This document shows, in pieces, positions 14,422 to 20,739 of a DNA stretch of 39,546 bases. A model generated the notes under the pieces. The model had not been told where the DNA came from. It saw only the letters and a program-made list of their open reading frames with translations, and did no database searches. The stretch is from Pseudomonadota bacterium (GTDB taxonomy: Bacteria; Pseudomonadota; Gammaproteobacteria; Burkholderiales; Burkholderiaceae_C). Both the position numbers and the translations under genes were made by a program. Location of the stretch: the NCBI GenBank assembly GCA_021808525.1, contig JAKBBK010000023.1, positions 1 to 39,546 of the forward strand. Reading direction: 5' to 3'. How positions within the stretch are numbered: the first letter of the stretch is position 1; each line of letters opens with the position of its first letter.

Positions 14422-15573
14422 ATGGCCGCGCGTCGGTTCATGCAGGGCCTGCGCAAGGTCTGGTTCCTCGGGCTCAAGGAGCTGCGCAGCCTGCTCCACG
14501 ACCGGGCCATGCTGGTGCTGATCGCCTTCGCCTTCACGCTGGCCATCTACAGCGCGGCCACCGGCACGCCCGAAACCCTGCATCGGGCGCCGCTGGCCGT
14601 GGTGGACGAGGACCATTCCACGCTGTCCATGCGCCTGCGCGAAGCCTTCGGGCCGCCGTACTTCCTGGCTCCGCCGGACATCGCCCTGCGCGAGGTGGAC
14701 CCGGCGATGGACGCCGGGCGCTACACCTTCGTGCTGGACGTGCCCCGGCATTTCGAGCGCGACCTGCTGGGCGAGCGCGCACCCACCCTGCAGCTCAGCG
14801 TGGACGCCACGCGCATGACCCAGGCCTTCACCGGGGGCGCCTACGTGCAGGCCATCTGCCAGGCTGAAATCGCCGAGTTCCTGCAGCGACATCGAAGCGC
14901 GGACTCCCAGGCCGGGGCGCCGGCTCGCCTGGTGCTGCGCAATCGCTTCAATCCGGCCTTGACGCCGTCCTGGTTCGGCGCCGTGGCCGAGCTCATCAAC
15001 AACGTGACCATGCTGGGCATCGTGCTGACCGGCGCGGCCTGGCTGCGCGAGCGCGAGCACGGCAGTCTGGAGCACCTGCTGGCCATGCCGCTGAGCCCGC
15101 TGGAGATCATGGCGGCCAAGGTCTGGTCCATGGGACTGGTGGTGCTGCTGGGCTGCTGTGCCTCGCTGTGGCTGGTCGTGCACGGGCTGATCGGCCTGCC
15201 GCTGCCGTCCACCACCTGGGTGTTCGTGCTGGGCGCGGCGCTGCAGATGTTCGCCGTCACCTCCCTGGGCATTTTCCTGGCCACCCTGGCCCGCTCCATG
15301 CCCCAGATGGGCCTGCTGCTCATCATGGTGCTGCTGCCCCTGGAAATGCTCTCGGGCGCCAGCACCCCCAGGGAGAGCATGCCCGAGGCGGTGCGCCTGC
15401 TGATGCTGGCGGCCCCCACCACCCATTTCGTCAGCCTCTCGCAGGCCACGCTGTTCCGCGCGGCGGGGCTGGCCGAGGTCTGGCCGCAACTGCTGGCCAT
15501 CGCCGCCATCGGCACGGGCTTTTTCGGCATCGCCCTGGCGCGCCTGCGCAGCACCATGGGCGCGATGTCCTGA
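14422..15573 (+). CDS. ABC-2 type permease (YhhJ-like)
   Basis: This 383-aa membrane protein starts two bases after the RbbA-like stop, with GGAGCG just upstream as ribosome site. It has the ABC-2 permease layout: an N-terminal helix (AMLVLIAFAFTLAIYSAATG), an extracytoplasmic domain of about 150 residues (LAVVDEDHSTLSMRLREAF onward), and then five hydrophobic helices, including LGIVLTGAAWLREREHGSLEHLL (the cytoplasmic E-x-GSLE turn typical of ABC-2 permeases), VVLLGCCASLWLVV, LGAALQMFAVTSLGIFLATL and LLLIMVLLPLEMLSG. It should pair with the permease half of the RbbA-like protein to form the pore. Confidence 0.9.
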   Translation: MAARRFMQGLRKVWFLGLKELRSLLHDRAMLVLIAFAFTLAIYSAATGTPETLHRAPLAVVDEDHSTLSMRLREAFGPPYFLAPPDIALREVDPAMDAGRYTFVLDVPRHFERDLLGERAPTLQLSVDATRMTQAFTGGAYVQAICQAEIAEFLQRHRSADSQAGAPARLVLRNRFNPALTPSWFGAVAELINNVTMLGIVLTGAAWLREREHGSLEHLLAMPLSPLEIMAAKVWSMGLVVLLGCCASLWLVVHGLIGLPLPSTTWVFVLGAALQMFAVTSLGIFLATLARSMPQMGLLLIMVLLPLEMLSGASTPRESMPEAVRLLMLAAPTTHFVSLSQATLFRAAGLAEVWPQLLAIAAIGTGFFGIALARLRSTMGAMS

Positions 15574-15598
15574 GGCCCTGCAGGCCCCTGCGTTGCGC

Positions 15599-16108
15599 TC
15601 AGCCCGAGCCCTTGACCAGGAACATGCCGCTGTCCACGTCGTCGAGCTGCGCGCTGCGTGCCTCGCGCTCGTCCGGGTCGGGTTCGCGCACCTCGATCAC
15701 GCGGTAATGCACGCGCAGCGCCATGCCGGCCAGGGGGTGGTTGCCGTCCAGCACCACCTTGCCCTCGGCGATGTCGGTGACCGTGAACAGGCTGCCGGGC
15801 TCGGCCGGGGCGCATCCCGGGGGGAGTTGCTCGAACTGCATGCCGGGTTCCAGCAATTCCGGGAACAGCGTGCGGTCTTCCATGCGCAGGCGCTCGGGCT
15901 CGTAATCGCCGAAGGCATCCGGGGGTTCGATCTGCAAGGCGCCGGAGTCGCCCGCGGACTTGCCCAGCAGCTCGCGCTCGATGGCCGGCAGCAGGTCGGC
16001 GCCGCCCACGTAGAAATCCGTGCCGTCCTCGTCGTCGGCCAGGGCTTCGTTCTGGGCGTCGGTCAGGCGCCAGGCCAGGGTGACCACGGTGTCGGGGGCT
16101 ACTTGCAT
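15599..16108 (-). CDS. FKBP-type peptidyl-prolyl isomerase, SlyD-like
   Basis: This 169-aa protein has the FKBP core interrupted by an insert-in-flap domain, as in SlyD: a core strand DTVVTLAWRL, YVGGADLLPAIERELLGKSAGD, the flap domain PPDAFGDYEPERLRMEDRTLFP, and the return strand DGNHPLAGMALRVHYRVIEV. SlyD-type enzymes combine prolyl isomerisation with chaperone activity. The His/Cys-rich metal-binding tail of E. coli SlyD is absent, so a nickel role is unlikely. The start at 16108 follows an AGGA ribosome site. It is transcribed divergently from the JmjC oxygenase gene. Confidence 0.88.
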   Translation of the reverse strand: MQVAPDTVVTLAWRLTDAQNEALADDEDGTDFYVGGADLLPAIERELLGKSAGDSGALQIEPPDAFGDYEPERLRMEDRTLFPELLEPGMQFEQLPPGCAPAEPGSLFTVTDIAEGKVVLDGNHPLAGMALRVHYRVIEVREPDPDEREARSAQLDDVDSGMFLVKGSG

Positions 16109-16161
16109 GTCGGTTGTCCTGCGCGGGGAGTGCGGCCGACGCAGCGCGCGCCGGGGCCGTC

Positions 16162-16176
16162 ATTGTGCGCCACAAT
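16162..16176. promoter_or_regulatory. Palindromic divergent -10 boxes between slyD-like and roxA-like genes
   Basis: ATTGTG-CGC-CACAAT is a perfect 6-3-6 palindrome in the 169-base spacer between two divergent genes. Each arm read outward is CACAAT, a passable -10 hexamer, so the site may hold face-to-face promoters or an operator. Confidence 0.4.
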
Positions 16177-16277
16177 CGCCGCCCGGCGGGCGTCGGGGGG
16201 CTTGGGCGCGGCGTCGGCCCGGGCCTCGCGCCGGGATACACTGCCGGGCCTGTCGAGCAACGCCAGCGGAGTTTCGC

Positions 16278-17411
16278 GTGTCCCCCCATCTGCTTGAGAT
16301 CCCCGGCATCGGCCGCCAGCGTTTCCTGCGCGAGTACTGGCAGCGCAAGCCCCTGCTGGTGCGCCAGGCCCTGCCGGACATGCAGGCCCTGCTGTCGCGC
16401 CGCGAGCTGTTCGAGCTGGCCCTGCGCGACGACGTGGAGGCCCGTGTGGTGCAGCGCGAGGGGCGGCACTGGGAGGTGCGCCACGCGCCCCTGGCGCGGC
16501 GCGACCTTCCCGCCGTGCGCGCGCCGCGCTGGACCCTTCTGGTGCAGGGCGTGGACCTGCACGACGAGCGCGTGGCCCGATTGCTGCGCCGCTTCCGCTT
16601 CGTGCCGGACGCCCGCCTCGACGACCTGATGATCTCCTGGGCCAGCGACGGTGGCGGCGTGGGGCCCCATGTCGACGAGTACGACGTGTTCCTGCTGCAG
16701 GCGCAGGGGCGTCGGCGCTGGCGCATCGGAGCGGTGGATCGGCCGCGCATGCAGCCGGGGCAGCCCCTGAAGCTGCTGCGGGGTTTCGTGCCCGAGGAGG
16801 AATTCGTGGTCGAGCCCGGGGACCTGCTGTACCTGCCCCCAGGCTGGGGCCACGACGGGATCGCCGAGGGCGAATGCATGACCTACTCGGTGGGATTTCG
16901 CGCGCCCCCCGGTGACGAGTTGCTGCGCCAGTTGCTGTGGAAAATGGCCGAGGAACTGCAGCCGGCGCCACGCTACAGCGATCGCGGAAAGCTGTCCGCG
17001 GCCGTCGGCGCCCACCCGGCGCGCCTGCCCGAGGACATGGTCCGCTTCGTGGCCGATGCTTTCGCGCGCCTGCGTCCCGGGCGCGCGGAATTCGCCCAGG
17101 CCCTGGGCGAGCTGCTCACGGAGCCGAAGCAGGAAGTGGTGTTCGAGTCCGGCGACGCGCGCGGCGCGGGCCGCATCGCGCCGCGCCACGGCCTGCGCCT
17201 GGATCGGCGCACGCGCATGCTGTGGAGCCCCTCGGGCCTGAGCATCAACGGCGAGAGCGTGCCTGCCGAACTGGCACGGTCCGCCTTGCTGCGGCGTCTG
17301 GCCGATGCTCGCGAACTCGATGCCGCACAATATGGCGAGGCCAGCGCTGCCGAGCGCGAGCTGATGCTGCAATGGTGCGGGCTTGGCTGGGCGCACCCCG
17401 GCGGCGAATGA
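16278..17411 (+). CDS. roxA: JmjC/cupin ribosomal protein oxygenase, RoxA (YcfD)-like
   Basis: This 377-aa protein belongs to the Fe(II)/2-oxoglutarate-dependent JmjC family. E. coli YcfD hydroxylates an arginine of ribosomal protein L16. The iron site is visible as H-x-D in GPHVDEYDVFLLQ plus the distal His in LPPGWGHDGIAEGEC. The N-terminal RQRFLREYWQRKPLLVRQA is the family start. A C-terminal winged-helix-like region follows the cupin barrel. The start is a GTG at 16278, six bases after GGAG, which gives the correct N-terminus. The next small gene follows by 38 bases. Confidence 0.92.
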   Translation: MSPHLLEIPGIGRQRFLREYWQRKPLLVRQALPDMQALLSRRELFELALRDDVEARVVQREGRHWEVRHAPLARRDLPAVRAPRWTLLVQGVDLHDERVARLLRRFRFVPDARLDDLMISWASDGGGVGPHVDEYDVFLLQAQGRRRWRIGAVDRPRMQPGQPLKLLRGFVPEEEFVVEPGDLLYLPPGWGHDGIAEGECMTYSVGFRAPPGDELLRQLLWKMAEELQPAPRYSDRGKLSAAVGAHPARLPEDMVRFVADAFARLRPGRAEFAQALGELLTEPKQEVVFESGDARGAGRIAPRHGLRLDRRTRMLWSPSGLSINGESVPAELARSALLRRLADARELDAAQYGEASAAERELMLQWCGLGWAHPGGE

Positions 17412-17449
17412 AGGGCGGCCCCGCGAGCCGCGGCTTTCTGGAGGCATCG

Positions 17450-17938
17450 ATGGATTCCACGCAGGACCCCGAGGCGCAGCCGATCCTCGAGGGGCGACTG
17501 GCCTGGCGCCAGGCCCTTCGCGAGCTGCTGCTCGACCCGGGCCCGCAGTGGTGCATGTACAGCGCCGACTTCGAGGACTGGCCGCTGGACGAGAGCGAGG
17601 TGGTGCAGGCGCTCAGGCGCTGGGCGCTGCCACGCCGGCGCCTTTGCGTGCGCCTGCTGGCGCGTGACTATTCCCGGCTCCTGGCCTCGTGCTCGCGCTT
17701 CGTGGCCTGGCGCGAGGATTTCGCGCACCTGCTCGAGTGTCGCGAACTCCCGGCCGGCATCGATGCGCCTTCCGAGGGCTTGTGGCTGCGCGAACATGCG
17801 CTGGTTGCGCTGCCGGCGCAACGCGAGCGCCGCGCCCTGCGACAGGGCGCGCGCGAGGCCCAGGCCTCCCGGCAACTGTTCGATCAGGCCTGGGAGCTGG
17901 CCGAGCCGGGCTTTGCTCCACGCGCGCTCGGCTTGTGA
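17450..17938 (+). CDS. Small conserved protein downstream of roxA (unknown function)
   Basis: A 162-aa soluble protein with no signal peptide. The start at 17450 follows a good ribosome site (GGAGG, five bases). An in-frame ATG at 17408 overlapping the roxA stop is the alternative. The pattern WRQALRELLLDPGPQWCMYSADFEDWPL, then VQALRRWALPRRRLCVRLLARDY, resembles small PLD-fold-like proteins often found behind cupin oxygenase genes in betaproteobacteria (what I recall as DUF7931). That is a resemblance only. It lacks the HxK motif of active phospholipase D. It is probably co-transcribed with the oxygenase gene. Confidence 0.8.
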   Translation: MDSTQDPEAQPILEGRLAWRQALRELLLDPGPQWCMYSADFEDWPLDESEVVQALRRWALPRRRLCVRLLARDYSRLLASCSRFVAWREDFAHLLECRELPAGIDAPSEGLWLREHALVALPAQRERRALRQGAREAQASRQLFDQAWELAEPGFAPRALGL

Positions 17939-17999
17939 ACGTTTTGCAACATTTAGACGCAAGGATGACGAGGCTATCGGGGCAAACCCCAGGTCGCGC

Positions 18000-18005
18000 T
18001 ATACT
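18000..18005 (+). promoter_or_regulatory. Candidate -10 box for the small lipoprotein gene
   Basis: TATACT, about 114 bases before the lipoprotein ATG, in a 180-base spacer (17939-18118) that is clearly less GC-rich than its surroundings. No convincing -35 box is found. The long leader that would follow holds no recognised RNA element. Confidence 0.4.
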
Positions 18006-18118
18006 TTTCCATTGAACTGTATGCCATCGCTGTGGGTGGCGGGTTCAGGCTTCACAAAATTCAGCCGGCGTTGTCCGGTTCCATTGCCTGTGTCTTGTTC
18101 TGACGCTTGAGGAATCAA

Positions 18119-18364
18119 ATGAAAAAGTCCGTGTTGTTGGCTTCCATGATCGCTGCTCTGGCTCTGGCGGCCTGCGGCAAGAAGGAAGAAGCTGCTCCTG
18201 CCTCGGCCCCGGCCTCCGCTGCCGCCCCGGCCGCCTCCGCCGCTGCTTCGGCCCCCGCCGCCGCCGCGTCGAAGGCTGCTCCGGCTGCCTCCGCCGCCGC
18301 TTCTGCTCCGGCCTCCGCTGCCGCCCCGGCCGCTTCCGCCGCCAGCAGCGCCGACAAGAAGTAA
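18119..18364 (+). CDS. Small Ala/Ser/Pro-rich lipoprotein
   Basis: An 81-aa protein with a short signal peptide (MKKSVLLASMIAALALAAC) and a lipobox LAAC, so Cys-19 should be lipidated. GKKEEA after the Cys gives a charged start. The mature part is almost entirely Ala, Ser and Pro, with an imperfect internal duplication of roughly 27 residues. Such tails resemble unfolded cell-wall spacers. No enzyme domain is present and its role is unknown. The start at ATG 18119 is preceded by GAGGAATCAA (ribosome site GAGG). An intrinsic terminator follows 45 bases downstream, so it is a single-gene unit. Confidence 0.82.
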   Translation: MKKSVLLASMIAALALAACGKKEEAAPASAPASAAAPAASAAASAPAAAASKAAPAASAAASAPASAAAPAASAASSADKK

Positions 18365-18408
18365 ATCGTCAGTACAGCGGGCTGCGGCTCGCTGTTGCGT
18401 CGAGCAGG

Positions 18409-18433
18409 AAAGCCAGCTTCGGCTGGCTTTTTT
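18409..18433 (+). terminator. Intrinsic terminator of the small lipoprotein gene
   Basis: Stem AAAGCCAGC/GCTGGCTTT around a TTCG tetraloop, followed directly by a run of T. This is a classical rho-independent terminator, 13 bases before the direct repeat of the mobile cassette. Confidence 0.92.
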
Positions 18434-18446
18434 GTGGGTCTCGCGC

Positions 18447-18457
18447 GGGTCCAAAGC
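18447..18457 (+). repeat. Left 11-bp direct repeat (likely target-site duplication)
   Basis: GGGTCCAAAGC abuts the left inverted repeat exactly. The identical 11 bases abut the right inverted repeat at 19222-19232. Identity extends two further bases to the left (GC), but on the right these fall within the inverted repeat. Confidence 0.8.
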
Positions 18458-18479
18458 GCCATGATGTCTCTGATGCACA
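18458..18479 (+). repeat. Left 22-bp inverted terminal repeat of the cassette
   Basis: Perfectly complementary to 19200-19221. One more complementary base exists on the outer side (18457/19222), but it is also part of the direct repeat. Confidence 0.9.
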
Positions 18480-18606
18480 TACCAACGCCGGAATGTGTGC
18501 TCGCAGTTCCTTGACCATGAGGGCCGGCCGGCCGGTCGGCGTCGTCAAGGCCCTGCGCCCGGCAGGCAGATGGCTTCGCAGGTGACTTTGGATTACGCTA
18601 CCCTCC

Positions 18607-18804
18607 ATGAACACGGTTCTTTCCCCGATCGAGTCTGAATTCGGCACCAAGCAGGAAGCCCAGGCGCATGACGCCTGGTTCCGCAGCCGTGTGCTGGAAA
18701 GCATGGCCGACACACGACCAGCCGTGCCACATGACCAAGTGGTGGCCGAGACGGAGGCCGTCATCCAGGCTGCCGAGCAGAGACAGTCGGCCCGGCGGCG
18801 TTGA
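18607..18804 (+). CDS. Antitoxin of a RelE/ParE-type toxin-antitoxin pair
   Basis: A 65-aa protein of the stability-determinant type found upstream of RelE/ParE toxins. The core AHDAWFRSRVLESMADTRPAVPHDQVVAETEAVI has the conserved W-F-R and DxRPxxPHDEV-like pattern of these antitoxins, and the C-terminus is basic and probably disordered (QRQSARRR). It should bind and neutralise the toxin and repress its own promoter. The start at ATG 18607 has no clear ribosome site. Its TGA overlaps the toxin TTG, so the two genes are translationally coupled. Both lie inside the inverted-repeat cassette. Confidence 0.85.
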   Translation: MNTVLSPIESEFGTKQEAQAHDAWFRSRVLESMADTRPAVPHDQVVAETEAVIQAAEQRQSARRR

Positions 18805-19097
18805 CGCTGCCCATCCATTGGTCGCAGCAGGCGCGCGCCGATCTGCTCGCGATTGTCCGTTACATCAGCGAGCGCGATCCGGACGCCGCACGCAGGCTGC
18901 GTGACTGCATCGTGAGCGCGGTGACCACAACGGGCGATCATCCCTACCTGTACAGGCCCGGCCGGATCGCGGGAACGCGCGAGCTCATAGCCCATCCGAA
19001 CTACATTGTTGTCTACAAGGTCAGCGAACGCGTCGACGTGCTGGGCGTGTTGCACTCCCGCCAGCGCTACCCGCTGGATGATCAAGCCCGTAGATAG
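18801..19097 (+). CDS. RelE/ParE family toxin
   Basis: A 98-aa single-domain toxin. The family pattern is clear: an N-terminal strand IHWSQQARADLLAIVRYISERDPDAARRL (two helices), the strand LIAHPNYIVVYKV and the C-terminal strand VDVLGVLHSRQRYP, with the conserved basic/His-Arg end. Whether it inhibits DNA gyrase (ParE-like) or cleaves mRNA (RelE-like) cannot be decided. The GxxxGTRELIAHPNYIVVY pattern is commoner in ParE-like members. The start is TTG 18801, overlapping the antitoxin stop (TTGA), and keeps the family N-terminus. It should be lethal or growth-arresting without its partner. Confidence 0.88.
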   Translation: MTLPIHWSQQARADLLAIVRYISERDPDAARRLRDCIVSAVTTTGDHPYLYRPGRIAGTRELIAHPNYIVVYKVSERVDVLGVLHSRQRYPLDDQARR

Positions 19098-19199
19098 CGG
19101 TGACGTGCAGCCGTTGCCAAGACCGTGCAAGGCGGAACCCGTTCGCTCTTCCCGGCGGCAGTTGTCCGCCCGTGTTCCAAGTCGTTGATTTTTCGACTT

Positions 19200-19221
19200 T
19201 GTGCATCAGAGACATCATGGC
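19200..19221 (-). repeat. Right 22-bp inverted terminal repeat of the cassette
   Basis: Exact reverse complement of 18458-18479. It is followed directly by the second copy of the 11-bp direct repeat. Confidence 0.9.
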
Positions 19222-19232
19222 GGGTCCAAAGC
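19222..19232 (+). repeat. Right 11-bp direct repeat (likely target-site duplication)
   Basis: Second GGGTCCAAAGC, identical to 18447-18457. It abuts the A-tract of the rpmG terminator on the far side. Confidence 0.8.
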
Positions 19233-19258
19233 AAAAAACCCGCCTGAAGGCGGGTTTT
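19233..19258 (-). terminator. Intrinsic terminator of rpmB-rpmG
   Basis: Stem AACCCGCC/GGCGGGTT with a 4-nt loop. Read on the minus strand it ends in a run of T after the rpmG stop. With T's also on the plus-strand side, it may stop transcription from both directions. Confidence 0.9.
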
Positions 19259-19298
19259 CGCACGGGCAGGGCGGGCGGGCCCGCCGGGCTCCCGGGGC

Positions 19299-19466
19299 TT
19301 ACTTCAGCTTGGTTTCCTTGTAAGCCACGTGCTTGCGCGCGACCGGATCGAACTTGGCGATTTCCATCTTTTCCGGCTGGGTACGCTTGTTCTTGGTCGT
19401 GGTGTAGAAGTGACCGGTTCCGGCGGTCGACTCCAGCTTGATCTTTTCACGTCCGCCTTTGGCCAT
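19299..19466 (-). CDS. rpmG: 50S ribosomal protein L33
   Basis: A 55-aa protein beginning [20 protein letters not shown] and ending AYKETKLK, the full-length proteobacterial L33 lacking the zinc-binding cysteines (the zinc-independent form). The ATG at 19466 follows an AGGAG ribosome site. It is the second gene of the rpmB-rpmG operon, 35 bases after rpmB, and ends just before an intrinsic terminator. Confidence 0.97.
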   Translation of the reverse strand: MAKGGREKIKLESTAGTGHFYTTTKNKRTQPEKMEIAKFDPVARKHVAYKETKLK

Positions 19467-19501
19467 GGCGCGTCACTCCTGTTGCTTGTCGTATGCAGAC
19501 T

Positions 19502-19735
19502 TCAGACTTCACCGCGAGCGCGCAGATCCGACAGCACGGCATCGATGCCGACCTTGTCGATCAGGCGCAGGCCGGCGTTCGAGACGCGCAGGCGCACGAA
19601 ACGATTCTCGCTTTCCACCCAGATCCTGCGATATTGCAGATTGGGCAGGAAGCGACGCTTGGTCTTGTTGTTGGCGTGGGAAACATTGTTGCCCACCATC
19701 GGCGCTTTGCCGGTAACCTGACAGACGCGTGCCAT
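19502..19735 (-). CDS. rpmB: 50S ribosomal protein L28
   Basis: A 77-aa protein, [23 protein letters not shown] onward, matching L28 over its whole length ([32 protein letters not shown]). The ATG at 19735 follows a GGAG ribosome site. It is first in the operon with rpmG, the near-universal order. A candidate -10 box lies about 40 bases upstream. Confidence 0.97.
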   Translation of the reverse strand: MARVCQVTGKAPMVGNNVSHANNKTKRRFLPNLQYRRIWVESENRFVRLRVSNAGLRLIDKVGIDAVLSDLRARGEV

Positions 19736-19772
19736 ACAGCACTCCACTTTATAAGCGTTGGCAAAAACGGCC

Positions 19773-19778
19773 ATTGTA
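19773..19778 (-). promoter_or_regulatory. Candidate -10 box for rpmB-rpmG
   Basis: TACAAT on the minus strand, 37 bases upstream of the rpmB ATG, in a short AT-richer spacer between apaH and rpmB. The -35 match is poor. Confidence 0.5.
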
Positions 19779-19821
19779 CACGGGATTGACCCGCATGCCC
19801 AGGGGCCGGACCTGGCAAGCC

Positions 19822-20661
19822 TCAGGCACCGGGCTTGCGCTGGCAGGAGCAGGGCAGCGAGCGCAGCTCCAGCCAGGGCCGCCGCGGCGCCTGCAGGCGC
19901 AGGCAGCTCAGCGCGCCGCCCCACAGGCAGCCGCTGTCCAGGCACAGCGCGCCGTCGCTCCACGACAGCCCGAGGGTCGACCAGTGCCCGAAGGCCATCG
20001 GCGTGTCGCGCGTGGCGCGGTTCGGGATCGTGAACCACGGGCGCAGTTCCGGCGGCGCTCCCGCCGGGGCCTGCTTGCAATGGAAATCGATGCTGCCGTC
20101 GCGGGTATCGATGTAGCGCAGGCGGGTGAGGGCGTTGACCGTCAGGCGCCAGCGCTCGGCGCCGCGCAGCTCCGGCGACCAGCGCGCGGGCTCGTTGCCG
20201 AACAGATCGGCCAGGAATCCGCGCAGGTCCGGCGAGCGCAACTGGTCCTCGACCTCGGCCGCCAGTTGCAGGGTCTGCTGCACGCTCCAGTCCGGCATCA
20301 CCCCGGCGTGCACCAGCAGCCAGCCCTGTTCGAGCAGGGCCAGCGGGCGCTCGCGCACCCACTGCAACATGTCGTCGCGATCGGGAGCGCGCAGGATGTC
20401 GTCCAGCGTGTCGCTGCGGTGCGCGCGCCGCACGCCCTCGGCCACCGCGAGCAGGTGCAGGTCGTGATTGCCCAGCAGGCATTGCGCGCTGGCTCCCAGG
20501 CGCATGAGGCGGCGCAGGCACGCGGCCGAGCCGGGGCCGCGGTTGACGGCATCGCCCAGCACGATCAGGCGATCCTGCGCCGGATCGAAGCGCAGGTGAT
20601 CGAGCAGGCGCGCGAAGGCCTGGTCGCAACCTTGCAGGTCCCCGAGAAGATAGGTGGCCAT
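19822..20661 (-). CDS. apaH: Symmetrical bis(5'-nucleosyl)-tetraphosphatase
   Basis: Hydrolyses Ap4A to two ADP, removing the stress-associated dinucleotide. It is a 279-aa metallophosphatase with the family motifs GDLQGC near the N-terminus, [29 protein letters not shown] and FGHWSTLG. The start ATG at 20661 gives [12 protein letters not shown], the usual N-terminus. It is transcribed toward rpmB and divergently from the phosphomannomutase gene. Confidence 0.93.
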   Translation of the reverse strand: MATYLLGDLQGCDQAFARLLDHLRFDPAQDRLIVLGDAVNRGPGSAACLRRLMRLGASAQCLLGNHDLHLLAVAEGVRRAHRSDTLDDILRAPDRDDMLQWVRERPLALLEQGWLLVHAGVMPDWSVQQTLQLAAEVEDQLRSPDLRGFLADLFGNEPARWSPELRGAERWRLTVNALTRLRYIDTRDGSIDFHCKQAPAGAPPELRPWFTIPNRATRDTPMAFGHWSTLGLSWSDGALCLDSGCLWGGALSCLRLQAPRRPWLELRSLPCSCQRKPGA

Positions 20662-20677
20662 GACGGGTCGGCGTGAG

Positions 20678-20690
20678 AAAATGGCATTTT
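20678..20690. promoter_or_regulatory. AT-rich palindrome between apaH and the phosphomannomutase gene
   Basis: AAAATG-G-CATTTT is a perfect 13-base palindrome in the 78-base divergent spacer. It could be an operator or hold -10 elements. The placement between divergent genes is the only other support. Confidence 0.3.
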
Positions 20691-20739
20691 GCCTCGACCC
20701 GGCGGCCCGCGTGGCCCGGGGTCCCACCGCACGCAATCC

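Larger units (their letters stand above)
18458..19221. mobile_element. 764-bp toxin-antitoxin cassette with inverted terminal repeats
   Basis: The segment is bounded by perfect 22-bp inverted repeats (18458-18479, starting GCCATGATGTCTC, and 19200-19221, ending GAGACATCATGGC) and flanked by an 11-bp direct repeat. It carries only a RelE/ParE-type toxin gene and its antitoxin, with no transposase. It sits between two convergent intrinsic terminators, so it disrupts nothing. This has the structure of a non-autonomous element mobilised in trans. The DNA inside looks less GC-rich than the neighbouring genes. The transposase family cannot be told from the sequence. Confidence 0.75.

Noticed and set aside
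18458-19221. Cassette considered as an integron gene cassette or Xer-dif module
   Set aside because: I see neither the GTTRRRY core of attC sites nor a 28-bp dif-like site. Direct repeats outside inverted ends are not expected for those.
18457-19222. Cassette ends considered as remains of two outward-facing insertion sequences rather than ends of one element
   Set aside because: Identity between the two ends stops at 22-23 bases, while the bases beyond are a direct, not inverted, repeat. That fits one element with a target duplication better. It is not fully excluded.
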